From assembly GCA_031265845.1 (NCBI GenBank), contig JAISCC010000119.1:1-33596 (forward strand): DNA of 33,596 nucleotides, given 5' to 3'. This DNA comes from Treponema sp. GTDB taxonomy: Bacteria; Spirochaetota; Spirochaetia; Treponematales; Breznakiellaceae. The notes under the pieces are model-generated. The model saw only the letters and a list, made by a program, of their open reading frames with translations. It had not been told where the DNA came from and did not search any database. Made by a program: the position numbers and the translations under genes. Shown here one piece after another: positions 16,059-23,593 of this stretch. The first letter of the stretch is position 1. Each line of letters starts with the position of its first letter.

Positions 16059-16792
16059 TGCATCTCCTGCAAGCGTTCTCTGGTTTTACGGAGCCGGTCA
16101 GCCGTAGGCGCAACCGCTTCACCAGTTGTCTCTTTTTTCCCCGTTGTTGCGCCAGTCTTGCTTTCCACTAATGCGCGGAAAAGGTTTGCAAAGCCGGTTT
16201 TCCCGGCGCTCTCCGCGTTTCGTTTGGAATCCTCAAGAAGCATGGCGTCCACAGTTTCCTGATCCGTCAATTCGGCTATCAGAGACACGCCGCCATTCTC
16301 GGTGTCGCCCACAAGCCACGCCTTTGCGCCTATCGCGATTACATGAACCGCCTTGTTTGGACCCAACGCCGCGCTTGCAAGCACTTTCACAAACCGCCCT
16401 TGTTGCGTTACCGGACGGGCAATTTTTTTCAGAAAAAACACGATCCCATAAATTGCCGCCGCCACCAGCGCCAACACCAATACAAGCCGTAAAATAAGAA
16501 AAAAGGTTGAAAGCCCGCCGTTCGCCGTCGCCGCCTCAGCCTCGTCTCCGCCAATAAAGATGCTTTGTTCCTCATCATTGATTTGTAGAACGCCTTCCGT
16601 ACGTTCCGCCACCCCGGAATCACGAGATTGAATTTCCTGTTCGGATTCCTCCACGCCGGAAAACTCCACTTCACCGTCTGTTTGCGCGTAAAGCGGTTGG
16701 GAGCCAATAAGCGTAGTTATAACAGAAAAAACAAATAAAAATAGAAAAAGAGCGTCTTTTTTCAGTTTCCCCCCCAAATCAAAGCCTTTCAC
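16055..16792 (-). CDS. fliO: FliO-type flagellar export assembly protein (FliZ of spirochaetes)
   Basis: Membrane protein that assists FliP assembly into the export gate. 245 residues: an N-terminal signal or membrane segment (residues about 11-35), a poorly conserved acidic periplasmic stretch, a second membrane helix (TFFLILRLVLVLALVAAAIYGIVFF, written here only in part as LRLVLVLALVAAAIYG), then the FliO domain. The domain carries VKVLASAALGPNKAVHVIAIGAKAWLVG, of which the ALGPNKAVHVI core is the family signature. A Lys/Arg-rich C-terminus ends by overlapping fliP. The position directly before fliP supports the call. Confidence 0.85.
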   Translation of the reverse strand: MKGFDLGGKLKKDALFLFLFVFSVITTLIGSQPLYAQTDGEVEFSGVEESEQEIQSRDSGVAERTEGVLQINDEEQSIFIGGDEAEAATANGGLSTFFLILRLVLVLALVAAAIYGIVFFLKKIARPVTQQGRFVKVLASAALGPNKAVHVIAIGAKAWLVGDTENGGVSLIAELTDQETVDAMLLEDSKRNAESAGKTGFANLFRALVESKTGATTGKKETTGEAVAPTADRLRKTRERLQEMQ

Positions 16793-16880
16793 CTATTTTG
16801 AAAGACGGACTTCCATTGGAAGGCTCTTTCATTGGAAACTAATCTTTCCATTTTTTTAGAAAGCTCTTTCTTGAAGAAAG

Positions 16881-17978
16881 TTACGCCATACCGTTCATAC
16901 GTTCCATGGGAGAGACGATCTCCGTAACACGGACGCCGAAATTTTCATCAATGACTACAACCTCGCCTTTGGCGATAAGTTTGTGGTTGACCAATATATC
17001 AACCGGTTCGCCAGCGAGTTTGTCTAATTCGATGATGGTGCCTTCGCCCATACCGAGGATTTCCTTGATGAGCTTCTTGGTGCGTCCAAGCTCAACGGTC
17101 ATCTCCATGTAAACATCCATGATGAGACCAATATTAGCCTGTTCCTGTGAGGTCACTTGAGTCATCAAATTTGGAAACTGAACCGCTTGAACATTAGCTG
17201 ACCCTATACCGGGCATTCCTCCTCCCATTGGCATCATTCCTCCCATTGGCATACCCATGCCCTGCATACCCGCCGCCGCCATTGCAGGCTGTTGATGAGC
17301 GGCCGCCGGCGTTTTTTTTGCGGATGCGGCGGCGCTTCCATTTAAAGCGGCGCCAATCGCCTGTGACACATTCGCGCCATATACTTCCCATAATTTCTGG
17401 TGTTGCCCGTTTCCCAAGTCAAGATCGTATTCAACGCAGGGAAATGTTCCGCTGGGCAACGCAACTAACGCTTTCGGCACATTGGTCGCTTCGGGAGACA
17501 CCGAAGCAATCGCCGTGTTGTTTGTAGCTCTGGTCAACGCCGTTATCTGAGTGCCGACCAACTGGGACGCCACTTCGCCGATCATAGACAGAGCCATCGT
17601 ATCCAACTCAATATTCTCTTCCTTGTTCATCATGCTGGCAAGGGATCTTGCCGTATCTTCTCCTATGATGAACAAATGATCGCCCGGAAAACCAGACGAG
17701 AAATCCGCCTTAACCGCAACAACCATGTCAGGCAGTTGCTCTACTAGTGTGTCGCGATTCATAAATGAAATGTGAGGATTGACAAGCGCAACCTCCGCTC
17801 CCGTCATGGTGGAAAGCGCGTTGCTCTGATTTTGACAGGTGTCATCAAGCAACTTTTGCAACACCTTCCGTTCGTCATCATCGCCGGAAAGCTCCTTTGC
17901 CGCTCCTCCAAGGCTCGATGAATCTACCCCCGATAATAATGCGTCAATTTCCGCTTGCGAAAGAGCGCCATCACTCAT
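16881..17978 (-). CDS. fliY: Flagellar switch protein FliY (CheC-like/FliN)
   Basis: C-ring protein of 365 residues combining three parts. The first is an N-terminal CheY-P-binding peptide (LSQAEIDALLSG), the same motif that FliM carries. The second is a CheC-like domain (about 40-210) with PHISFMNRDTLVEQ and TMALSMIGEVASQLVG, where the 'E..N/S' phosphatase-type signature is present in form. The third is a C-terminal FliN/SpoA domain (about 290-365) with MEMTVELGRTKKLIKEIL and EPVDILVNHKLIAKGEVVVI. Domains are linked by a flexible Met/Gly/Pro-rich stretch (230-260). Translation is coupled to fliM by an ATGA overlap. Longer than plain FliN, as usual in spirochaetes and Bacillus. Confidence 0.92.
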   Translation of the reverse strand: MSDGALSQAEIDALLSGVDSSSLGGAAKELSGDDDERKVLQKLLDDTCQNQSNALSTMTGAEVALVNPHISFMNRDTLVEQLPDMVVAVKADFSSGFPGDHLFIIGEDTARSLASMMNKEENIELDTMALSMIGEVASQLVGTQITALTRATNNTAIASVSPEATNVPKALVALPSGTFPCVEYDLDLGNGQHQKLWEVYGANVSQAIGAALNGSAAASAKKTPAAAHQQPAMAAAGMQGMGMPMGGMMPMGGGMPGIGSANVQAVQFPNLMTQVTSQEQANIGLIMDVYMEMTVELGRTKKLIKEILGMGEGTIIELDKLAGEPVDILVNHKLIAKGEVVVIDENFGVRVTEIVSPMERMNGMA

Positions 17979-19006
17979 ATTGTCTCCTCCCCTTCGGATG
18001 AGAGATCCTCAAGCTCCGCCTGTTCAAGTTCGGCTGTCTTCTTGATGATCTGTACCGCCATTTTTTTGCCCACAACACCGGGCCTGCAAAGAAATTTCTT
18101 TTTATTGCCGACATTTAAGGAATACGGATCGCCGATGCGAGTATTGTAGAGGCGAATCACATCTCCAATTTGCAAGGATATCACATCGCCTACGGACACC
18201 TGTATCTCTCCGATTTCGGCCACCATGCTTACTTCCACACCAGCAAGTTTCTCTTTTAATATGTTGAGGTTTTCTGTAGTCGTACTCCGTCGCACCGAAG
18301 AATACCAAAATTGAGCTGAAAGCTTGCTGATGATCGGCTCTATAGTGAGGTACGGTATACAGAAATTCATCATGCCTTCCACCTCGCCGACCTTCGTCTC
18401 CAATGTGACGAGCACCACCATTTCAGTAGGCGGCACTATCTGCGCAAACTGAGGATTCGTGTCGATCTGCCCCAAGCGTGGACGCAGATCAATAACTGTT
18501 GTCCACGCTTCCCTCATGTTTCCCAGAATTCGAACAATGATCCCTTCCATAACAGACGTCTCTATATCGGTGAGCTCATGTTGAGCCTTGGTGCCGGCGC
18601 CGGTGCCGCCAAAAAGCCTGTCAATGATAGAAAAGGTGATCGCTGGATCTATCTCCAGAATGGCGTTTCCCTTGAGCGGATCCATGTTAATAATCGCAAG
18701 GGTTGTGGGGGTAGGAATAGAACGGATGAATTCCTCATAGGTAAGCTGATCAACTGAAGCCACATGCACATGCACCATGCTGCGAAGTTGGGCTGAAAGG
18801 CTCGTAGTCGTAAGACGAGCGAATGTCTCGTGCATGATGGATACAGTTCGTATCTGTTCTTTCGAAAATTTGTCCGGCCGCTTAAAATCATAGATTTTAA
18901 TTTTGCGCGTCTCGGCGGACGGTTTGAAAGCATCCGATTCCGTATCACCCGCGTTTATGGCAGTGAGTAGTTGATCTATTTCGTCCTGGGATAAAACTTC
19001 AGTCAT
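17975..19006 (-). CDS. fliM: Flagellar switch protein FliM
   Basis: Middle C-ring protein controlling rotation direction. 343 residues: an N-terminal CheY-P-binding motif (LSQDEIDQLLTAI), the FliM middle domain (about 45-230, with KFSKEQIRTVSIMHETFARL and ITFSIIDRLFGGTG), and a C-terminal SpoA domain (about 255-330, with VSVGDVISLQIGDVIRLYN). The ATG at 19006 is not preceded by a Shine-Dalgarno sequence. Instead a -10-like hexamer lies 8 bp upstream, suggesting an additional leaderless transcript (see the gap entry). Ends in an ATGA overlap with fliY. Confidence 0.93.
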   Translation of the reverse strand: MTEVLSQDEIDQLLTAINAGDTESDAFKPSAETRKIKIYDFKRPDKFSKEQIRTVSIMHETFARLTTTSLSAQLRSMVHVHVASVDQLTYEEFIRSIPTPTTLAIINMDPLKGNAILEIDPAITFSIIDRLFGGTGAGTKAQHELTDIETSVMEGIIVRILGNMREAWTTVIDLRPRLGQIDTNPQFAQIVPPTEMVVLVTLETKVGEVEGMMNFCIPYLTIEPIISKLSAQFWYSSVRRSTTTENLNILKEKLAGVEVSMVAEIGEIQVSVGDVISLQIGDVIRLYNTRIGDPYSLNVGNKKKFLCRPGVVGKKMAVQIIKKTAELEQAELEDLSSEGEETI

Positions 19007-19206
19007 ATTAGCTATCTTATATTAATTCTTACAAAATATCAATAAAATTCTAATCAATTTTCGATCATTTTTACTATTTCTTATGAACTTTTTAATTGAC
19101 AGGATACCAACTGCGGCATGTTCTCCTTCATCCATCATACAGAACAGGCTACGCCCCGTACGGGGGCGCGCTGCGTTGCACTGTCTGTACGCCGCAACGC
19201 CGCGCA
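19007..19206 (-). promoter_or_regulatory. 200-bp fliL-fliM gap with hairpins and a candidate internal promoter
   Basis: The only long gap within the operon's distal half. The half next to fliL is GC-rich with two stem-loops: GCGTTGC/GCAACGC (19173-19179 with 19194-19200) and the near-palindrome CGCCCCGTACGGGGGCG (19152-19168). The half next to fliM is very AT-rich and contains TTGATA (19037-19042), a 17-bp spacer and TAAGAT (19014-19019) pointing at fliM. A 61-codon frame (19022-19207) spans it but resembles nothing I know and I do not call it a gene. Confidence 0.45.
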
Positions 19207-19773
19207 TTACATCTCCATCGTTGAAAGCTGCTTAAAGAAAACAGCCCGCACCTTTGCCGTATTCAGACGCCGGTTGAGTTTTTCTATAAGATCCTGCTTA
19301 AGCTGCTCTTCTTTATCAGGCTGCAAATCCGCGTTGTACTTGCTGCTGAAATAGTTGCGGACAAAATCCTGCAATTCCACAAGCCGACTTGTCAATTCTG
19401 TCGCCGCAGTGGCATTGTTAAGATCATACCCCAACACCAGTTCCACCACCACCGAATAGGGGGAGGGGTCTTTCGTCATCGCCCGTATCACGGGCAGGGC
19501 GCTGAACATGGAGTATTGAGGGCGAGTCCCCACATAAGCGTCGTCATCCGTAACAATGGACTGGGATGTTCCACCCTTATTGAGAATACTAAATGTAATT
19601 ACCGATATGGTGACAATCAGAATAAGCATTCCAAGTCCGATAGCCACAAATTTGAGCAGATTTGGAAGAAGCGCCGCTAGCAACGCCGCGTTGCCTTTTT
19701 TCTTCTTGGAATCCGCATCACCCCCTTCTTCATCACCGCCCAAGTCAATCTTCTCATCAGCATCATTAGCCAT
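19207..19773 (-). CDS. fliL: Flagellar basal-body protein FliL
   Basis: Single-pass inner-membrane protein that forms rings around the stator. 188 residues: a charged cytoplasmic N-terminus (about 1-32), one membrane helix (about 35-68, LLPNLLKFVAIGLGMLILIV), then the periplasmic FliL domain. Conserved features include YSVVVELVLGYD (about 105) and ELTSRLVELQDFVRNYFSSK (about 125). The last residues NTAKVRAVFFKQLSTMEM correspond to the usual C-terminal strand. In the expected place between motB and fliM. Confidence 0.9.
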   Translation of the reverse strand: MANDADEKIDLGGDEEGGDADSKKKKGNAALLAALLPNLLKFVAIGLGMLILIVTISVITFSILNKGGTSQSIVTDDDAYVGTRPQYSMFSALPVIRAMTKDPSPYSVVVELVLGYDLNNATAATELTSRLVELQDFVRNYFSSKYNADLQPDKEEQLKQDLIEKLNRRLNTAKVRAVFFKQLSTMEM

Positions 19774-19821
19774 AGCCGCGTACCTCCTTTTATATAGATT
19801 GCAATTTTTCGAGCCGCTTCA

Positions 19822-20556
19822 TCACAGATGTCCCTCATCAAGCACCACTATATCTACACGCCGGTTATACGCCCGTCCCTCCGGCGTAGTGTTTGAAGCG
19901 ATGGGCATAGTATCGGCGAAACCGGCGACCTGAAAACGTTTTTCGTCTATTCCCAAATCGGTTAGAAAATGCAACACTGCTATTGAGCGGGCGGTAGAAA
20001 GCTCCCAGTTCGATTCCCACGGCCCCTCCGGATCTGTCGCCTCGTTGTCGGTATGCCCTTCAATTCTAAATTTTCGATTCCTCATATCATCCGCGTCAGA
20101 ATTGAGCATCTCAGCCAGCCGGATAAGGACAGCCCTCGCCTCTTCTATATTCAATCGCGCGCTTGCCGGAGCAAAAAACGTGTCGGATGCGAGGCTTATA
20201 ACAAGTCCGCGCTCGTCATGGGTAATGCGCACCTTGTTCGCCTTCACTTCAGGGCTGAAAGAGCTTACAGCCTTCTGCGTAGCGGTTCCCAACGCCCGTC
20301 CCCTCTCCTGTGAGGGCAGAGACATAATCGTATTGCCCAGATCAGCGTTCTTGCCCGCAGACAGCGTATTGCCGCCCGTACTCGCGCCCATGCCGGAGTT
20401 GAGGAAAGCTGACGCCATAGCCGCAAGCTGGGTGGGATCCGCTTCGTTCGGCTCAAAAAGAGCGACAAAGAAACAGAGCAGGAGCGTCACCATGTCAGAA
20501 TACGTAACAATCCAGTCGCCACCGGCTTTTTCTTCTTCTTTCTTTTTTTTCGCCAC
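19822..20556 (-). CDS. motB: Flagellar stator protein MotB
   Basis: Peptidoglycan-anchored stator subunit. 244 residues: a lysine-rich N-terminus, one membrane helix with the proton-carrying Asp21 in TYSDMVTLLLCFFVALF, a plug/linker, and a C-terminal OmpA-like peptidoglycan-binding domain (about 115-240). The OmpA domain contains the RIEGHTDNEAT and ELSTARSIAVLHFL motifs and the RRVDIVV ending. All key residues are present. The 12-bp gap from motA fits co-translation of the MotA5MotB2 complex. Confidence 0.95.
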   Translation of the reverse strand: MAKKKKEEEKAGGDWIVTYSDMVTLLLCFFVALFEPNEADPTQLAAMASAFLNSGMGASTGGNTLSAGKNADLGNTIMSLPSQERGRALGTATQKAVSSFSPEVKANKVRITHDERGLVISLASDTFFAPASARLNIEEARAVLIRLAEMLNSDADDMRNRKFRIEGHTDNEATDPEGPWESNWELSTARSIAVLHFLTDLGIDEKRFQVAGFADTMPIASNTTPEGRAYNRRVDIVVLDEGHL

Positions 20557-20568
20557 GTTTGTCTCCGA

Positions 20569-21354
20569 CTAGTTGTCTCTAAGCGATTCCGCTTCCACAG
20601 CCTTGCGCGTCACCGGATCAAGGAACGAAAGGAGCTTGTTCGCAAGATTTCGGGTGTTTTCCCCGGCTTGAATCGAAAGAATGCCTTCTATTTGCATTTC
20701 CTTAACCTTCATTTCATCCGCGTCATACCCATTTAATTTGCCCGCCACGGGAATACAGACGAGGTTTGCGATTATGGCGCCGTACAGGGTCGTAATAAGA
20801 GCGACAGCCATATTGGGACCGAGCGCACTCTTGTCTTCAAGGTTTTTCAACATGGCTATAAGTCCGACTACCGTCCCCAACATTCCAAGACCGGGCGCCA
20901 GCGTTCCCCACATATTTATAACCCTAATCTTCGACATATGGCGCTCTTGTATCTGGTTAAGCTCATTTTCCATAAGCGTACGAATCATCTCCGCGTCGTT
21001 TCCATCAACCACGAGGCGAAGCCCCTCTTTCATGAACTCATCATCCAGATCTTCCAACTCTTCTTCCAAAGCCAAAAGCCCCTCACGGCGGGCTTTATCG
21101 GAGAAAGCCAATAGTTTCTGAATAACGCCTCTTTCATTGTAATCGGGCTTTTTCATAGCCAGACCGAACGTACTCCACATGCCTATAGCGCCTGAAACTG
21201 TAGAAAAAGTAAAAACGCCAAAATAAGAACCAACAACCGTCATAAAGAACGAAGGAAGGTCCGCATATGTTAAAAGAGAGCCGCCTGAAGTAAAAATGGC
21301 CATAACTGTCATGGCGAAACACCCGACTAGACCCATTATGGTCGCTATATTCAT
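20569..21354 (-). CDS. motA: Flagellar stator protein MotA
   Basis: Stator subunit with four membrane helices. 261 residues: helices at about 3-22 and 30-52, then a large cytoplasmic loop (about 70-145) with charged rotor-interacting residues (ELEDLDDEFMKEGLRLVVDG). The conserved LAPGLGMLGTVVGLIAMLKN comes next, followed by AVALITTLYGAIIANLVCIP, which form helices three and four with the family's two prolines. Directly downstream of flbD (3-bp gap) and upstream of motB. Confidence 0.95.
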   Translation of the reverse strand: MNIATIMGLVGCFAMTVMAIFTSGGSLLTYADLPSFFMTVVGSYFGVFTFSTVSGAIGMWSTFGLAMKKPDYNERGVIQKLLAFSDKARREGLLALEEELEDLDDEFMKEGLRLVVDGNDAEMIRTLMENELNQIQERHMSKIRVINMWGTLAPGLGMLGTVVGLIAMLKNLEDKSALGPNMAVALITTLYGAIIANLVCIPVAGKLNGYDADEMKVKEMQIEGILSIQAGENTRNLANKLLSFLDPVTRKAVEAESLRDN

Positions 21355-21357
21355 CTA

Positions 21358-21555
21358 TCACTCCTCGTTCTTAAAAGCGCCGATCAGTCTGCGATACTCA
21401 ACGATTCGCTGTATGACAACTTCCACTTTTTCACGTACCACCACACTCTTGCCCGACAACATCAAGAGCGTTGTGTCGGGCCTCGTCTCCATATATTCAA
21501 TTTGATGAGGGTTGATGTAATATTCGACCCCGTTAAGGCGCGTTACCTTTATCAT
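21358..21555 (-). CDS. flbD: FlbD family flagellar protein
   Basis: A 65-residue protein of the FlbD/DUF-type family that lies beside flgE in spirochaetes and clostridia. It reads MIKVTRLNGVEYYINPHQIE and YMETRPDTTLLMLSGKSVVV, the typical single-domain signature. It is unrelated to the Caulobacter transcription factor of the same name. Function in hook or motor assembly is not established. Positioned between flgE and motA. Confidence 0.88.
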   Translation of the reverse strand: MIKVTRLNGVEYYINPHQIEYMETRPDTTLLMLSGKSVVVREKVEVVIQRIVEYRRLIGAFKNEE

Positions 21556-21593
21556 ACCATTATCATACCATACTACAAAGCGAAAAGTAAAGC

Positions 21594-22994
21594 CTACCGT
21601 TTCAGGCTCAACAACTCCTGGAGGAGTTGATCCGCAGTCTGAATGGTGCGGGAATTCGCCTGGAAACCGCGCTGGGTGACGATCATGTCGGTGAAAGATT
21701 CCGCCATATCCACGTTTGACATCTCCAGGGTTCCGGTGATCATGCTTCCTTTGCCCGCAATGCCAGACGGTCCGATGTTAGCCTCGCCGGAATTGTTTGA
21801 CACCACAAACGTCGTATCCCCCGCCTTCTCCAAGCCCGCTTGGTTGGTGAAGCTTGCGAGCGCGATTTGCCCTATGGTGCGGTTGGTGCCGTTGGTGTAC
21901 ACGCCCGTGATGACGCCACTCTGATCGATCTTGAAGTTTTCGAGGTAGCCCATGGTGTACCCGTCCTGGGAAACAGCCTTGGAAGAACTCATTTCCGCAA
22001 ACTGGGTGATTGAATTGATGAATCCGCCCACAGTACCGAGATTCAAGGTGAATCCCTGTCGAACCGCCCCGCCGTCTTCGCCTGCGGTCGCGCCCTGCAC
22101 ATCGTAGGCCACATTCATAATGACGTTGCCTTCCGTCGAGGCGTTGCCGGCGCCGTCCGCCGCCGCAAGCAAGGTTCCGTTGTTAGAAAAGGTGACGGTA
22201 AAATTATTGGCTTCGCCGGCGGCGGGAGCGTCCGCTCCAAGCCCTATGGCGGTGTTGGTAGGCTCTTGATTTTCAGGATCGACAACAACCACGGCATTCC
22301 ATGTATTCGGCGCGCCCTGCGCTTTGGTAAACTCAATTTGCAGGGTATGCTCCTCTCCGAAAGTGTCGTACACTTTTATAGCGGTGGTCCACGTCCCTTG
22401 CCGTATCTGCAATTCGGTGGGATTCTCCACAGGAATTTCCGCCAGCCGCTTGTCAAGGTTGCAGGCAAAATTCACAAGCGTCGTCGCCTTCGCCGGATCC
22501 TTTGATCCCACCGGAATAATAAGATCTTCGGTGTTTCTCGAAACATCAAGCAGTTGCGTTCCATTCACTTCCCGCGCCATCCAGCCCTGCACCTTGAGAC
22601 CCGTACCCGGATTAACAAAGACGCCCTCCTCATCCACATTAAACGCGCCCGCTCGTGTATAATAGAAGTTCTCGCCTTCCCTCATTACAAAGAAACCCGT
22701 TCCCTTAATCGCAATATCCGTACCAATGCCTGTGGATTGAAAAGACCCCTGGTTATGAATGGTGTCAATGGACGCGACTGACATGCCAAGACCGACTTCT
22801 TTGGGATTGACGCCTCCCAAGGTGTCGGTTGGTCTTGCGGCTCCCTGAAGCTGCTGGTACAACATATCCTGAAACTGAACACGCCCTTTTTTAAAACCGG
22901 TGGTGTTAATATTCGCAATATTATTACCAATGACATCCATTCTCGTTTGATGATTCTGAAGACCTGACACCCCAGAATACAATGATCTCATCAT
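21594..22994 (-). CDS. flgE: Flagellar hook protein FlgE
   Basis: Hook subunit of the periplasmic flagellum, 466 residues. The N-terminal rod motif [20 protein letters not shown] followed by [19 protein letters not shown] and the C-terminal [20 protein letters not shown] are diagnostic. Lys165 (in [10 protein letters not shown]) and Cys178-Asn179 (in [10 protein letters not shown]) are present. In Treponema denticola the same residue numbers form the lysinoalanine crosslink that joins hook subunits, so self-crosslinking hooks are expected here. The start is the first of two ATGs, behind GGAGGAAAC. A 130-bp gap with two hairpins separates it from flgD. Confidence 0.95.
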   Translation of the reverse strand: MMRSLYSGVSGLQNHQTRMDVIGNNIANINTTGFKKGRVQFQDMLYQQLQGAARPTDTLGGVNPKEVGLGMSVASIDTIHNQGSFQSTGIGTDIAIKGTGFFVMREGENFYYTRAGAFNVDEEGVFVNPGTGLKVQGWMAREVNGTQLLDVSRNTEDLIIPVGSKDPAKATTLVNFACNLDKRLAEIPVENPTELQIRQGTWTTAIKVYDTFGEEHTLQIEFTKAQGAPNTWNAVVVVDPENQEPTNTAIGLGADAPAAGEANNFTVTFSNNGTLLAAADGAGNASTEGNVIMNVAYDVQGATAGEDGGAVRQGFTLNLGTVGGFINSITQFAEMSSSKAVSQDGYTMGYLENFKIDQSGVITGVYTNGTNRTIGQIALASFTNQAGLEKAGDTTFVVSNNSGEANIGPSGIAGKGSMITGTLEMSNVDMAESFTDMIVTQRGFQANSRTIQTADQLLQELLSLKR

Positions 22995-23125
22995 AGTAGG
23001 TTTCCTCCATTTTTAGCCGGGAACCTTATTCCCGACGCTTTTTTCACCATAATAAGGCTATTTCAAAACGCGCCTTCTACAAACAGGCAGTTCTGAAATA
23101 GCTCCATTCTTCAATTTTTCGAAAA
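22995..23125 (-). promoter_or_regulatory. flgD-flgE gap with two stem-loops
   Basis: On the minus strand the gap holds a large hairpin with a 9-bp outer stem (GCTATTTCA, arms 23057-23065 and 23094-23102). A smaller one with a 6-bp stem (CGGGAA/TTCCCG, 23018-23023 with 23029-23034) follows just before the flgE ribosome site. Neither has a long U tract, so I read them as possible mRNA-processing or stability elements rather than a terminator. Confidence 0.5.
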
Positions 23126-23569
23126 CTATTCGTTGTCTTCGTATATTTTTGTCACTTGGTCCCAGTTGTAATACTGTCCGTTCACCATCACAAGCGGCGC
23201 CGCGTCTCCCCGTGCAACGGCTTTCACCACGCCTTGCACCAGCGTATCGTTGTCGATGATGTCCACATTCCTGCCGAGAGCGCCGGACGCCTCGCTTGCG
23301 GAAAGCATGGATGTTAGTTTTGAAAAATCGGTCGCCATGCTGGTCATCTGGTCGAGCGTGGAAAACTGCGCCAATTGCGCGATAAATTCCTTGTCTTCCA
23401 TCGGCGCCGTCGGGTCCTGATACGAAAGCTGGGTAATGAGCAATTTGAGAAAATCGTCTTTTCCCAACTGTTGTTGCGGCATCCTGCCGTTATTCAGGGT
23501 CTGATTGTGTTCTTGCACGATGCGGGCGATTTCCGCCTGTTCCTGTGCGCTTAAAACCGCTTGAATCAT
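23126..23569 (-). CDS. flgD: Hook-capping protein FlgD
   Basis: Scaffold needed to polymerise the hook, 147 residues. The N-terminal FlgD signature is clear: LGKDDFLKLLITQLSYQDPT followed by PMEDKEFIAQLAQFSTLDQM. The remainder (ALGRNVDIIDNDTLVQGVVK) matches the start of the usual beta domain, but the protein is shorter than enterobacterial FlgD (about 230), as is common in spirochaetes. Lies between the fliK-like gene and flgE. Confidence 0.92.
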   Translation of the reverse strand: MIQAVLSAQEQAEIARIVQEHNQTLNNGRMPQQQLGKDDFLKLLITQLSYQDPTAPMEDKEFIAQLAQFSTLDQMTSMATDFSKLTSMLSASEASGALGRNVDIIDNDTLVQGVVKAVARGDAAPLVMVNGQYYNWDQVTKIYEDNE

Positions 23570-23593
23570 TTTTCTCTTCTACTCCTGTTTTTC

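Noticed and set aside
19022-19207. 61-codon ORF between fliL and fliM
   Set aside because: It overlaps the fliL stop, crosses two hairpins and a candidate promoter, has no ribosome site and no recognisable domain.
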